64,000 nt of DNA from Gordonia polyisoprenivorans NBRC 16320 = JCM 10675 (GCF_000241325.1 NZ_BAEI01000072.1:1-64000), one strand, 5' to 3'; counted from the stretch's first letter, positions 28,352 to 37,408 are shown. Notes: a model not told the origin generated them from the letters alone. Numbers and translations are program-made.

Positions 28352-28370
28352 GATAAAATATATGTTAATC
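28352..28370. promoter_or_regulatory. AT-rich imperfect palindrome, TetR operator candidate
   Basis: GATAAAATATATGTTAATC has imperfect dyad symmetry (GATnAA...TTnATC). It lies in an unusually AT-rich spacer (28273-28455) between the double-TetR gene and the enoyl-CoA hydratase gene. Operator role inferred. Confidence 0.4.
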
Positions 28371-28455
28371 GATATTCTCGTGATTCAGATCTCATGGTGG
28401 TGTACCGTGAGGCCTGCGCCCGCAGATGCGGACAGCGGCGAGAGTCAGGAGAGCG

Positions 28456-29283
28456 GTGAGCGAGAACACGACGATCGACGACGTGGCCGGCGGGGCGCAG
28501 GAGGCTCCCGGCGTGATCGAGTCACTCGACGACAGGGGCGTGGCGCGGCTGACGATCTCGCGGCCCGAGCGGATGAACGCCCTCGACACCGACGCCAATC
28601 GACGCATCGTCGAGGCATTGACGAAGTGGACGGCCGACGACTCCGTTCGCGTGGTCGTCATCGATGGTGCGGGAGGCAGTTTCAGCACCGGCGCCGACGT
28701 CACCTCCATCGCTCACGGCGGTGGCCTCGACGGACTGGGTCGCGAGCAGGCGCACGGGATCATCGCCTCCGGCTCGGATCTGGCCCGCGCATTGCGTGCG
28801 GTGCCCGTGCCGGTCATTGCTTCGGTCGACGGGGCCGCGGCGGGAATCGGTGCCTCGCTGGCACTGGGCGCCGACCTGATCTATGCCACCCCCCGGTCGT
28901 ACTTCCTACTCGCCTTCATCAACATCGGTCTGATGCCCGACGGCGGGGCCTCGATGCTGGTGGCCGCCGCAGTCGGTCGGGCGCGCGCCAATGCGATGGC
29001 ACTCCTTGGCGAAAAGCTCCGGGCGCCTGCGGCATACGACGCCGGACTGGTCACCGAGGTCCTCGAGGACCGCGCAGCACTCGACGCGAAGGTCGCCGCA
29101 GCGGTCGACAAACTCGCGGGTCTGTCGCCCTCGGCGGTGCGTCGAACAAAGGCGGCCCTCGACGCGCACACGATGTCGGGATTCGAGCCCGCGATCGAGC
29201 GGGAACTCGACGGGCAGACCGAGTTGCTCCAGTCGCCGGAGTTCCGCGCGGCGCTCGCCGCCTTCACCGGCCGACGAGGCTGA
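28456..29283 (+). CDS. Enoyl-CoA hydratase/isomerase family protein
   Basis: Crotonase-fold enzyme of 275 aa; hydrates trans-2-enoyl-CoA or isomerises related acyl-CoA in beta-oxidation. The oxyanion-hole segments are present (GGSFSTGADV; DGAAAGIGASLALGADL). At the usual catalytic Glu positions the sequence reads NIGLMPDGGAS, with Pro-Asp-Gly-Gly keeping the second acidic position, so isomerase-type activity is possible. GTG 28456 has AGGAGAG upstream. It precedes the FadD-like ligase by 90 bp and is probably co-transcribed. Confidence 0.88.
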   Translation: MSENTTIDDVAGGAQEAPGVIESLDDRGVARLTISRPERMNALDTDANRRIVEALTKWTADDSVRVVVIDGAGGSFSTGADVTSIAHGGGLDGLGREQAHGIIASGSDLARALRAVPVPVIASVDGAAAGIGASLALGADLIYATPRSYFLLAFINIGLMPDGGASMLVAAAVGRARANAMALLGEKLRAPAAYDAGLVTEVLEDRAALDAKVAAAVDKLAGLSPSAVRRTKAALDAHTMSGFEPAIERELDGQTELLQSPEFRAALAAFTGRRG

Positions 29284-29373
29284 TCCCCGGACCTGCCGCC
29301 GAGCACAGGCGCCGCACGTACATCATTGCCGCACAAGCGTATTCGCGAAGCACACCAAGGAGAAAACGCCACG

Positions 29374-30978
29374 ATGACCGCCACGATCGACAACACCGCC
29401 GACCTCACCACCGAACCACTCCGGTCCCGTCGTAACCATTGGAACAACCAGGTCCGCCGGCATGCGTTCATGAATCCCGACGGACCGGCCCTGAAGTTCC
29501 TGGGCAACGTCACCACGTGGAAGCAACTCGACGAACGCACGCGCGGGTTCGCCGCTGCACTGAGCCGACGCGGCGTGGGCTTCGGCGACCGCATCCTGCT
29601 GGTCTTGCTGAACCGATCCGAGTACGTCGAGGCCGTGATGGGCGCCAACCTGATCGGTGCCATCCCGGTGCCGGTCAACGTCCGGATGAGCCCGGCGGAG
29701 ATCGCGTTCCTGGTCCGCGATTCCGGTGCCAAGATCATCGTCACCGAGTCTCTTCTCGCGCCGCTGGCCGACGCGGTGAGTGCCTCGACCGGGGCGATCG
29801 ACGCGACGATCGTCGTCGGTGACACCGACAACCCCGCGCACCTCAAGTTCGAGGACCTCGTCGCCGAGGATTCGTCGGATCTCCCCGAGATCGACGTGCC
29901 CGAGGAGTCGGTCGCACTGATCATGTACACCTCGGGTACCACCGGAAAGCCCAAGGGCGCCATGCTCACCCACCAGAACCTGCAGGCCCAGGCCGTGACC
30001 TGCCTGCAGGCCTTGAGTACCCGACCCGACGACGTGGGCTCGTGTGTGGCGCCGATGTTCCACATCGCCGGACTCGGCGCGATGGCGCCGCTGATCTACA
30101 TGGGTGCGCTGTCGGTGATCCACCCGCTCGGGGCCTTCGACCCCGATGACATGCTCGACACCCTCGAGCGGGAGGGCACCACCTCGATCTTCCTGGTCCC
30201 AGCGCAGTGGCAGGCGGTGTGTGCCGCGCAGCAGGCCCGGCCCCGCGATCTCAAACTGCGGGTCATCAGCTGGGGTGCGGCCCCGGCGTCGGACACGGTG
30301 CTGCGCGCGATGAACGAGACCTTCCCGGACGCATTGAACGTCGCGGTGTTCGGCCAGACCGAGATGTCGCCGATCACCTGTGTCCTCGAGGGCAAGGATG
30401 CCCTGCGCAAGATCGGTTCGATCGGCAAGGTGGTGCCGGCCGTCACCGCCCGCGTCGTCGACCCGGAGATGAACGACGTCGCCCCCGGCGAGGTCGGTGA
30501 GATCGTCTATCGCGGTCCCAACATGATGATCGGCTACTGGCAGAACCCGCAGGGCACCGCAGATGCCTTCCACGGTGGCTGGTTCCATTCCGGAGACCTC
30601 GTCCGCCAGGACGATGAGGGCTTCCTCTACGTCGTGGACCGCGCCAAGGACATGATCATCTCCGGCGGAGAGAACATCTACTGCGCCGAGGTCGAGAACG
30701 TGCTGTTCGGCCACGAGAAGATCGCCGAGGCGGCGATCATCGGTCGCGCACACGAGAAGTGGGGCGAGGTGCCGGTGGCCGTCGTCGTGCTCGCCGAGGG
30801 CGTCGACGATCTGACCCTCGACGACCTCGAGCCGTACCTCAACGAGAATCTGGCCCGCTTCAAGCATCCCAAGGACCTCGTGATCGTCGACGAACTGCCG
30901 CGTAATGCCGGCGGCAAGGTCGTCAAGCCGTCGCTGCGATCGACCTACGGCAGCAAGGACGCCGGTCTGGCGAACTGA
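29374..30978 (+). CDS. Fatty-acyl-CoA ligase, FadD5-like
   Basis: ANL-superfamily acid:CoA ligase, 534 aa. The AMP-binding signature YTSGTTGKPKGAML lies near residue 190. GQTEMSP, then GWFHSGDL and the hinge region DRAKDMIISGGENIYCAEVE follow, and the C-terminal catalytic Lys is in RNAGGKVVKPSLR. The N-terminal NNQVRRHAFMNPDGPALKF and the general pattern recall FadD5 (Rv0166) of the mce1 locus, a ligase linked to mycolate/fatty-acid recycling; the assignment is from memory. AAGGAG precedes the ATG by 11 bp. Confidence 0.88.
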   Translation: MTATIDNTADLTTEPLRSRRNHWNNQVRRHAFMNPDGPALKFLGNVTTWKQLDERTRGFAAALSRRGVGFGDRILLVLLNRSEYVEAVMGANLIGAIPVPVNVRMSPAEIAFLVRDSGAKIIVTESLLAPLADAVSASTGAIDATIVVGDTDNPAHLKFEDLVAEDSSDLPEIDVPEESVALIMYTSGTTGKPKGAMLTHQNLQAQAVTCLQALSTRPDDVGSCVAPMFHIAGLGAMAPLIYMGALSVIHPLGAFDPDDMLDTLEREGTTSIFLVPAQWQAVCAAQQARPRDLKLRVISWGAAPASDTVLRAMNETFPDALNVAVFGQTEMSPITCVLEGKDALRKIGSIGKVVPAVTARVVDPEMNDVAPGEVGEIVYRGPNMMIGYWQNPQGTADAFHGGWFHSGDLVRQDDEGFLYVVDRAKDMIISGGENIYCAEVENVLFGHEKIAEAAIIGRAHEKWGEVPVAVVVLAEGVDDLTLDDLEPYLNENLARFKHPKDLVIVDELPRNAGGKVVKPSLRSTYGSKDAGLAN

Positions 30979-31004
30979 CCGACCCCTTCCATGAACGCGG
31001 GGTG

Positions 31005-31061
31005 GACCCCGGTCGTGAGGTGATGTGCCACGCGCATCACGTCGTCGGCCGGGGTCTTTTT
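31005..31061 (+). terminator. Rho-independent terminator after the FadD gene
   Basis: GACCCCGG (31005-31012) pairs with CCGGGGTC (31049-31056), with an inner GTGATG/CATCAC stem, followed by TTTTT at 31057-31061. Confidence 0.85.
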
Positions 31062-31119
31062 CGTGGTCGGCGGCCGGTCGGTGGTCCACGGCCAGGTCAA
31101 GATTCACAGATTCGAAAAC

Positions 31120-31133
31120 TGAAACACGTTACA
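31120..31133. promoter_or_regulatory. KstR-like box 1
   Basis: TGAAACACGTTACA fits the published KstR consensus TnnAACnnGTTnnA exactly. KstR is the TetR-type repressor of cholesterol-catabolic genes in mycolata. The second copy lies 23 bp further on, both between the FadD terminator and the alcohol dehydrogenase. Confidence 0.65.
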
Positions 31134-31142
31134 ATCCAAAAC

Positions 31143-31156
31143 TGGAACACGTTACA
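31143..31156. promoter_or_regulatory. KstR-like box 2
   Basis: TGGAACACGTTACA also fits TnnAACnnGTTnnA. Box 1 and box 2 are direct repeats with a 23-bp period (about two helical turns), placing two dimers on the same face of the DNA, 57 bp before the alcohol dehydrogenase start. Confidence 0.65.
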
Positions 31157-31213
31157 ATTCTGCCCAGGGAGTGGCATGCGCCACGCCGTGCCGGCACGAG
31201 TGGAGGTTCGAGG

Positions 31214-32344
31214 GTGAAGACCAAAGGTGCACTGCTGCGGGAACTGAACAAGCCGTGGCAGATCGAGGAGATCGAGATCGGTGATCCCAAGGCGCACGAG
31301 ATCAAGATCCGGATGGAAGCGGCCGGGATGTGCCACTCCGATCATCATCTGATGACCGGTGGCATCCCGATGGCCGGATTCCCGATTCTCGGCGGTCATG
31401 AGGGGTCCGGCGTGGTCGAGGAGATCGGCGAGGGGGTCACCGACTTCGAGGTCGGCGATCACGTGGTGCTCTCCTTCATCCCGTCGTGCGGCAAGTGTCC
31501 GTCGTGCAAGTCGGGCATGGCCAACCTCTGTGACATGGGTGCCATGCTCTTACAGGGAGAAGCGGTGTCGGACAACACGTTCCGAATCCACACCGCCCAA
31601 GGTGAGAACGTCTACCCGATGACGCTGCTCGGTACGTTCGCGCCGTACATGGTGGTGCACGAGGCGTCCGCGGTGAAGATCGACAAGTCGATTCCGTTCG
31701 AGGTGGCGGCGCTCGTCGGTTGCGGGATTCCCACCGGCTATGGTTCCTCGACCCGTAGCGGCGATGTCCGCCCGGGTGAGGACGTGGCGATCGTCGGCGT
31801 CGGCGGCGTGGGCACCGCCGCACTGCAGGGCGCGGTGATCTCCGGTGCGCGCAATGTCTTCGCGATCGACCCGGTCGAGTGGAAGCGCGAGCAGGCCATG
31901 AAATTCGGGGCCACCAAGACCTTCGCCTCGATCGAGGAGGCGGCACCGGCCATCGCGGAGATCACCTTCGGGCACATGTGCCACAAGGTGATCGTCACCG
32001 TCGGTGAGGTCCACGGCAAGGACGTCGACAGCTGGATGGGGATCACCGCCAAGGGCGGTACGTGCGTGTTGACGGGCATGGGCAACATGCTCGAATCCGA
32101 CGTGACCCTGAACCTGGCGATGCTCACCCTGCTGCAGAAGAACCTGCAGGGCACCATCTTCGGCGGCGCCAACCCCAAACTCGACATCCCGCAACTGCTG
32201 TCGATGTATCGGATGGGCAAACTGAACATCGAGGACATGATCACCCGGCAGTACCGCCTCGACCAGATCAACCAGGGCTACCAGGACATGCTGGACGGCA
32301 AGAATATCCGCGGAGTCATCCGCTACACCGACGAGGACCACTGA
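31214..32344 (+). CDS. NDMA-type zinc alcohol dehydrogenase (AdhE1-like)
   Basis: Zinc-dependent medium-chain alcohol dehydrogenase of 376 aa. Catalytic zinc ligands: AGMCHSDH near residue 38 and GGHEGSG near 61. Structural zinc: CGKCPSCKSGMANLC. The Rossmann motif GVGGVGTAALQG lies near residue 196. The family (NDMA-dependent, Rxyl_3153-like) keeps its NAD tightly bound, and relatives are linked to mycofactocin as electron acceptor. The sequence resembles Rv0162c near mce1. GTG 31214 has GGAGG upstream. Two KstR-like boxes precede it, suggesting sterol-linked control. Confidence 0.88.
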   Translation: MKTKGALLRELNKPWQIEEIEIGDPKAHEIKIRMEAAGMCHSDHHLMTGGIPMAGFPILGGHEGSGVVEEIGEGVTDFEVGDHVVLSFIPSCGKCPSCKSGMANLCDMGAMLLQGEAVSDNTFRIHTAQGENVYPMTLLGTFAPYMVVHEASAVKIDKSIPFEVAALVGCGIPTGYGSSTRSGDVRPGEDVAIVGVGGVGTAALQGAVISGARNVFAIDPVEWKREQAMKFGATKTFASIEEAAPAIAEITFGHMCHKVIVTVGEVHGKDVDSWMGITAKGGTCVLTGMGNMLESDVTLNLAMLTLLQKNLQGTIFGGANPKLDIPQLLSMYRMGKLNIEDMITRQYRLDQINQGYQDMLDGKNIRGVIRYTDEDH

Positions 32345-32371
32345 GCGCGATGCCGCGTAACCTCTGCTGAT

Positions 32372-33217
32372 GTGGCGGTACTGGATGCATTAGCTGAGTG
32401 GCCGGTGGACAATGTCGCGGCCGCGGTGATCGGCGGCTCGGGCATTGTCTCGAGCCATGGCGATATCGACCGGGTGTACGAACTGGCCTCGGTGACCAAG
32501 CTTCTGGTTGCCGAGGCCGTTCTGGTCGCGGTGGAAGAGGGTGCGCTCGAACTCGACGATGAGGCGGGACCGCCCGGGGCGACGGTGGCCCACTTGCTGG
32601 CGCATGCTTCCGGACTGGCCTTCGACAGCCGAACGGTGATGGCCCCGCCGGCCACCCAGCGGATCTACTCCAGTGCCGGATTCGAGGTGCTCGCCGAGAC
32701 CGTCGAAGCCGCGACGGGCATCGACTTCGCCGAGTATCTGCGGCAATCGGTGTGTGAACTACTGGGGATGACCCGTACCGTCCTCGATGGTCCGGCCGGG
32801 CATGGCGCACGCTCGTCGGTCGCCGACCTGGCGCGCTTCGCAGTTGATCTGTTGGTGCCGACGGTGCTGTCGTCGGAGATGCTGGACCGAGCGACCCGCG
32901 TCGCCTTCCCGGGTCTCGACGGATTCGTGCCCGGTTATGGCAAACACAAGCCCAACGACTGGGGGCTCGGGTTCGAGATCCGGGGGCACAAGAATCCGCA
33001 CTGGACCGGTGCGAACAACTCGCCGGAGACCTTCGGTCACTTCGGGCAGTCGGGGACCTTCCTGTGGGTCGACCCACGCTTCGGCCGGGCGTGCGTGGTG
33101 CTCACCGACCGGCCGTTCGGTGCGTGGGCCAAGCCGTTGTGGAGCGAATTCAACGACAGTGTGTGCGAGGCAATGGGCGGCTGGCGGTTGTCCACTCCAA
33201 CCACACAAGATTCATAA
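32372..33217 (+). CDS. Beta-lactamase-fold serine hydrolase
   Basis: Cytoplasmic-looking (no signal peptide) penicillin-binding-protein/class C-like hydrolase, 281 aa. The nucleophile SVTK (SxxK) is near residue 40, YSSAG corresponds to the YxN-type motif, and HFGQSGT to the KTG-type motif. Such enzymes are usually esterases or peptidases. It starts 27 bp after the alcohol dehydrogenase stop and could be in the same transcript. Substrate unknown. Confidence 0.82.
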   Translation: MAVLDALAEWPVDNVAAAVIGGSGIVSSHGDIDRVYELASVTKLLVAEAVLVAVEEGALELDDEAGPPGATVAHLLAHASGLAFDSRTVMAPPATQRIYSSAGFEVLAETVEAATGIDFAEYLRQSVCELLGMTRTVLDGPAGHGARSSVADLARFAVDLLVPTVLSSEMLDRATRVAFPGLDGFVPGYGKHKPNDWGLGFEIRGHKNPHWTGANNSPETFGHFGQSGTFLWVDPRFGRACVVLTDRPFGAWAKPLWSEFNDSVCEAMGGWRLSTPTTQDS

Positions 33218-33341
33218 AAGCGCATCAGAAACTGGCGCAACACGTACCTCATAGGGCACAATCGGTATCACGAGTGTGCTATCCGGTGTTGCGAGGTGTG
33301 TTGGGGAAGACGTTCCTCGTCGACAACCGGAGGTGACCAAG

Positions 33342-33860
33342 GTGCGCAACCTGAATCAGTTTGCGGACGTGACAACAGGAGTGGTGTACATCCACTCGGC
33401 GCCGGTGGCGCTGTGCCCGCATGTGGAGTGGGCTCTGTCGTCGACCCTGAATGCGCGCGCGAACCTGAAATGGTCGGCACAGGATGCCGAGCCGGGGATG
33501 CAGCGTGCGACGGTCGATTGGGCAGGGCCGGTGGGCACAGGCGCCCGTTTGGTGACCGCGCTGCGCGAGTGGTCGGCGTTGCGCTTCGAGGTGACCGAGA
33601 ACGCCAGTGAGGGCGTCGACGGCGAACGCTTCTGCTACGTCCCGGGATTGGGTTTGTGGCGCGGTTCGATGAGCGCCAACGGCGACGTGATCGTCGGGGA
33701 GACCCAGCTGCGCGCGATGATCGAGTCGCAGCCCGACAGTGCCGGTCTGGCCGGCGAGATCGAATCGGTGCTCGGCACGGCGTGGGACCACGCACTCGAG
33801 GCCTACCGCATGGGTGGTTACGGTGCCGAGGTCACCTGGCTGCAGCAGCGCGTCGGATAG
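33342..33860 (+). CDS. DUF3145 family protein
   Basis: A 172-aa actinobacterial protein of unknown function. Recognisable features are GVVYIHSAPVALCPHVEWAL at the N-terminus, a basic/aromatic central part (REWSALRFEVTENASEG), and the C-terminal AYRMGGYGAEVTWLQQRVG. The start GTG 33342 has GGAGGTG about ten bases upstream. It is followed by a strong hairpin. It lies next to the FAS-II block. Confidence 0.82.
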   Translation: MRNLNQFADVTTGVVYIHSAPVALCPHVEWALSSTLNARANLKWSAQDAEPGMQRATVDWAGPVGTGARLVTALREWSALRFEVTENASEGVDGERFCYVPGLGLWRGSMSANGDVIVGETQLRAMIESQPDSAGLAGEIESVLGTAWDHALEAYRMGGYGAEVTWLQQRVG

Positions 33861-33875
33861 CTCACGAGACTCTCA

Positions 33876-33903
33876 TTCGGCCCCGGCATCCGCCGGGGCC
33901 GAA
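33876..33903 (+). terminator. Perfect 12-bp hairpin after the DUF3145 gene
   Basis: TTCGGCCCCGGC and GCCGGGGCCGAA flank a four-base loop, 15 bases after the stop codon. There is no U tract, as is common for actinobacterial terminators. Confidence 0.8.
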
Positions 33904-33970
33904 TTGCGTGCACGGGCACCGCGTACCGCGCCACACCATCAGGACGACAAGCGCTGCCAACGTAGGGAAG

Positions 33971-34090
33971 GGCGCTGTCGGCGCAGGGAAGAGCGCCGTC
34001 GCCGTCGAGATGAGCGCTGTCGGCGTAGGGAGCAGCGCTGTCGGCGTCGAGACGAGCGCTGTCGGCGTAGGGAAGAGCGCTGTCGGCGTA
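33971..34090. repeat. 21-bp minisatellite, about 5.7 copies
   Basis: The unit AGCGCTGTCGGCGTAGGGAAG is repeated head to tail from 33971 to 34090. Copies alternate between GTAGGGA and GTCGAGA versions, so there is a 42-bp higher-order period. The remaining intergenic stretch to 34220 contains an inverted repeat CCCGCGTCT...AGACGCGGG and no convincing gene. Confidence 0.88.
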
Positions 34091-34220
34091 AACCCACTCA
34101 CCACGCCGCCGCGCGCCCGCGTCTGGACTGACGAAGAGCGAGGAGCGCAGCGACAATGCGATGAGGAGGGAAGACGCGGGTTATAGCGCGGACGGCACGC
34201 GACGGCGGAGCCGGCGCCAA

Positions 34221-35672
34221 TCACAAAGGTATGTTCTTGTGCCGCCCGCGTCGTGACGGTGCTGCGGCGAGTGCGGCGGTGATGATGCTGCGGGTTTTGG
34301 CCGGGTCGATGACTTCGTCGACGACGCCGATGGATTGGGCGCGTCCGACGCCGCCGGCGATGGCTTCGTGTTCGGCGGCCAGGCGGTCGTGGAGGGCTTC
34401 GCGTTCGTCGTCGGGGGCGGCGGCGAGGGCTTTCTTGTGCAGGATTCCCACGGCGGCTTTGGCTCCCATGACGGCGACCTCGGAGCCGGGCCAGGCGTAG
34501 ACGGCGGTGGCGCCCAGGGCGCGGGAGTTCATGGCGATGTAGGCCCCGCCGTAGATCTTGCGGGTGACCAGGGTGACTCGGGGTACGGTGCATTCGGCGA
34601 AGGCGTGCAACAGTTTTGCGCCGCGTCGTACGACGCCGTTCCATTCTTGGCCGACGCCGGGGAGGTAGCCGGGGACGTCGGTGATGACGACGAGCGGGAT
34701 GCCGAAGGCGTCGCAGAGTCGGACGAAGCGGGAGGCTTTTTCGGCGCTCTCGGAGTTGAGGCAACCGCCCATGCGTAGTGGGTTGTTGGCGATGACGCCG
34801 ACGCTGTGTCCGGCGAGGCGGCCGAACCCGGTGACGATGTTCGGAGCCCATTTCGCTTGCAGCTCTTCGAAACTCGAGATCTCGGTGTCGCCGTCGGCGG
34901 CGAGTTGGGTGTCGAGGAGGGCGGTGACGACGGGGTGCACGTCGTAGGCCCGGCGGTTGGATTCGGGCAGCAGGGCCTTGAGGTCGGTGTCGCCGGCTTC
35001 GGCGTGCTCGGTGTCGAACCGGCCGGGGCGGGCGAAGGTGGAGACGAGTCGACGGGCGCGCCAATAGGCGTCGGCCTCGGAGTCTGCGGTGATGTGGCTG
35101 ACCCCGGACTTCTTTCCGTGGGTGAGCGGGCCGCCGAGCGATTCCATGTCGACTTCTTCGCCGGTGACGCTCTTGACGACGTCGGGTCCGGTGACGAAGA
35201 CGCGACCGGCGGGGGCCATGATCACCACGTCGGTGAGTGCGGGTCCGTAGGCGGCGCCGCCGGCGGCGAATCCGACGACCACCGAGATCTGCGGGATGTA
35301 GCCGGAGGCCCGCACCATCGCCTCGAAGACTCCGCCGACGGCGTGCAGGGCTTCGACGCCTTCGGCCAGACGGGCACCACCGGAGTGCCAGATGCCCACG
35401 ACCGGGGCCTGTTCGGTGATCGCGGTGTCGATGGCGTTGACGATGTGGGCGCACCCCACGACACCCATGGCACCGCCCATCACGGTGCCATCGGTGCAGT
35501 AGGAGACGGTGCGAACGCCGTTGACCTCTCCGATCGCTGCCTGCACTCCCGATTTGTCCCGGGGGTGCAGCAGCGACAGGGAGCCTTCGTCGAAGAAGTT
35601 GGTCAACCGCAGCAGTGGATCTCGCGGATCGACTGAGTCCTCATGGCCGGTGATGGGGGCCAATGTGGTCAT
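34221..35672 (-). CDS. accD6: Acyl-CoA carboxylase carboxyltransferase (beta) subunit, AccD6-type
   Basis: Carboxyltransferase subunit of an acetyl/propionyl-CoA carboxylase that makes malonyl-CoA for fatty-acid elongation. The 483 aa protein has both crotonase-like halves with oxyanion Gly motifs: GIWHSGGARLAEGVEAL and GFAAGGAAYGPAL in the N-half, LVTRKIYGGAYIAMNS in the C-half. It needs a biotinylated alpha subunit (AccA3-type) encoded elsewhere. As in M. tuberculosis it closes the fabD-acpM-kas operon, 29 bp after the KAS stop. Confidence 0.93.
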   Translation of the reverse strand: MTTLAPITGHEDSVDPRDPLLRLTNFFDEGSLSLLHPRDKSGVQAAIGEVNGVRTVSYCTDGTVMGGAMGVVGCAHIVNAIDTAITEQAPVVGIWHSGGARLAEGVEALHAVGGVFEAMVRASGYIPQISVVVGFAAGGAAYGPALTDVVIMAPAGRVFVTGPDVVKSVTGEEVDMESLGGPLTHGKKSGVSHITADSEADAYWRARRLVSTFARPGRFDTEHAEAGDTDLKALLPESNRRAYDVHPVVTALLDTQLAADGDTEISSFEELQAKWAPNIVTGFGRLAGHSVGVIANNPLRMGGCLNSESAEKASRFVRLCDAFGIPLVVITDVPGYLPGVGQEWNGVVRRGAKLLHAFAECTVPRVTLVTRKIYGGAYIAMNSRALGATAVYAWPGSEVAVMGAKAAVGILHKKALAAAPDDEREALHDRLAAEHEAIAGGVGRAQSIGVVDEVIDPAKTRSIITAALAAAPSRRGRHKNIPL

Positions 35673-35701
35673 CGCTGTCTCCTCGGGGGTGTCGCGAATG
35701 G

Positions 35702-36973
35702 TCAGTAGCGACCGAAGGCGAGCGCCACGTTGTGCCCACCGAAGCCGAACGAGTTGTTCAGCGCGTAATCAATCTGACCATGACGGGCCTGCCCGTGCAC
35801 CACTTCGATGTCGCACTCGGGGTCCTGGTTCTCCAGGTTCAGCGTCGGCGGGATGACGCTTTCCTCGACACTCTTGATCGTAAGCACCGATTCGAGGGCT
35901 CCGACCGCGCCGATGGAGTGACCCAGGGCCGACTTGGGGGCATACACCGCGGCGTGGTCGCCGATGGCCGCCTTGATCCCGACCGCTTCGGCGGTGTCGC
36001 CGATGGGGGTCGAGGTGGCGTGCGCATTGACGTGGGTGATGTCCTTCTTGGTCAGCCCGGCGGTCTGGATGGCCCGTGTCATCGCTCGTGCGTTGCCCTG
36101 ACCGCTGGGGTCCGGGGCGACGAGGTGGAAACCGTCGGAGGTGATACCGGCACCGAGCACGCGCGCGTGGATATGTGCCCCACGGGCTTTGGCGTGTTCC
36201 TCACGTTCGAGGATCAGCATCGCCGCGGCCTCGCCGAAGACGAATCCGTCGCGATCCTTGTCGAACGGTCGTGACGCCGCGGCCGGGTCGTCGTTACGGG
36301 TGCTCATCGCGCGCATCATCGAGAACGCGGCGATCGGGATCGCATCGATGTGTCCCTCGACGCCGCCGGTGACGACCATGTCGGCATCGCCCATGACGAT
36401 GTGCCGCCAGGCGTGCGCGATCGCCTCGGCACCCGACGAGCACGCCGAGACCGGGGTGATCACACCTGCGCGTGCGCCGATGTTGAGGCCGACGACGGCG
36501 GCCGGGCCGTTGGGCATGGCCATCGACACCGCGAGCGGGGAGACCTTGCGGTAGTTGCCGGAACTCTCGATCGCCTTGACGGCGTCGACCATGGCGTCGC
36601 CGCCGCCTTGGCCGGTGCCGAGCACCACGGCGAGGCGTTGGGGATCGACTTCGGGTTCGCCGGCCTGCGCCCACAGGCGCTTGCTCATGACGTGGGCGAT
36701 CCGCTCGACGTAGGCCATGCGGCGAGCCTCGACGCGGGTGACCTCGTCGGCCGGATCGGAGAGCAGTCGCCCGCCGACGCGGCAGGGCAGTTCGCCGAAT
36801 TTGGTGACGAAGTCGTCGGTCAGCTCACGGATGCCGGTCTTGCCGTCGAGCAGCCCCTGCCAGGTCGATTCGAGGTCGACACCGAGGGAGGTGGTGGCCA
36901 CCATCGAGGTGACCACCACACTCGGGAAGTTCCCGCCCAGCGTTGAGTATTCGCGGAGGGACGGCGAGCTCAC
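35702..36973 (-). CDS. kasA: Beta-ketoacyl-ACP synthase of FAS-II (KasA-type)
   Basis: Condensing enzyme elongating acyl-AcpM during meromycolate synthesis, 423 aa. The catalytic triad is visible: Cys in [15 protein letters not shown], His in [13 protein letters not shown] and His in [12 protein letters not shown]. The GTG start overlaps the acpM stop (GTGA). Only one KAS gene is present; M. tuberculosis has kasA and kasB in tandem. Distinguishing KasA from KasB by eye is not reliable; I name it kasA from position and single copy. Confidence 0.92.
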   Translation of the reverse strand: MSSPSLREYSTLGGNFPSVVVTSMVATTSLGVDLESTWQGLLDGKTGIRELTDDFVTKFGELPCRVGGRLLSDPADEVTRVEARRMAYVERIAHVMSKRLWAQAGEPEVDPQRLAVVLGTGQGGGDAMVDAVKAIESSGNYRKVSPLAVSMAMPNGPAAVVGLNIGARAGVITPVSACSSGAEAIAHAWRHIVMGDADMVVTGGVEGHIDAIPIAAFSMMRAMSTRNDDPAAASRPFDKDRDGFVFGEAAAMLILEREEHAKARGAHIHARVLGAGITSDGFHLVAPDPSGQGNARAMTRAIQTAGLTKKDITHVNAHATSTPIGDTAEAVGIKAAIGDHAAVYAPKSALGHSIGAVGALESVLTIKSVEESVIPPTLNLENQDPECDIEVVHGQARHGQIDYALNNSFGFGGHNVALAFGRY

Positions 36974-37275
36974 GAGTTCTGTTCTGCCTCGATCTGGGCC
37001 TGGATGGCGGCAGCGGCTTCGGGGTTCTCGGCCTCGAGCTTCTGGATGTAGTTGACGGCGTCACCGACGGTGCGCAGGCCGGCGAGGTCCTCGTCGGGGA
37101 TCTTCACGCCGTACTTGTCCTCGGTCTGCACCGCGATCTCGACCATCGACAGCGAGTCGATGTCGAGGTCATCGACGAACGACTTCTCCATCGTCACCTC
37201 GGACGGCTCGATGCCGGTGACTTCCTCGATGATCTCGGCGATGCCGGCAATGAGTTGTTCCTGGGTGGCAGCCAC
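36970..37275 (-). CDS. acpM: Meromycolate-extension acyl carrier protein
   Basis: Acyl carrier protein, 101 aa; carries growing mycolate precursors on a phosphopantetheine arm. The attachment serine is in [13 protein letters not shown]. The C-terminal extension rich in Ala, Glu and Gln ([14 protein letters not shown]) is characteristic of AcpM and longer than E. coli ACP. GTG 37275 with GAGAAGGG upstream is the start. Confidence 0.96.
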   Translation of the reverse strand: MAATQEQLIAGIAEIIEEVTGIEPSEVTMEKSFVDDLDIDSLSMVEIAVQTEDKYGVKIPDEDLAGLRTVGDAVNYIQKLEAENPEAAAAIQAQIEAEQNS

Positions 37276-37340
37276 GTGGGTGGTTCCCTTCTCGTGATTT
37301 AGCTGTGGGTGGTGATTGTCCGGAGCTACCCGAGGCACGA

Positions 37341-37407
37341 AAGCACCTCGGGTGCTTGGATATCCGGTGACAACCGGATTTCCGGTGGGGTCGCGTGGGA
37401 CGCGACC
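37341..37407 (-). promoter_or_regulatory. Three consecutive stem-loops between fabD and acpM
   Basis: Hairpins: 37341-37357 (AAGCACC/GGTGCTT), 37362-37379 (ATCCGGT/ACCGGAT) and 37389-37407 (GGTCGCGT/ACGCGACC). They start immediately after the fabD stop. They may act as processing sites or a partial terminator that lets acpM RNA exceed fabD RNA. Confidence 0.55.
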
Positions 37408-37408
37408 A

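Noticed and set aside
33971-34090. CRISPR array
   Set aside because: The repeats are directly head to tail with a 21-bp period and no unique spacers, and no cas gene is present.
33818-34156. Protein gene made of heptapeptide repeats on either strand
   Set aside because: Frames are open on both strands only because the repeat length is a multiple of three. There is no ribosome site, and it overlaps the DUF3145 end and its terminator.
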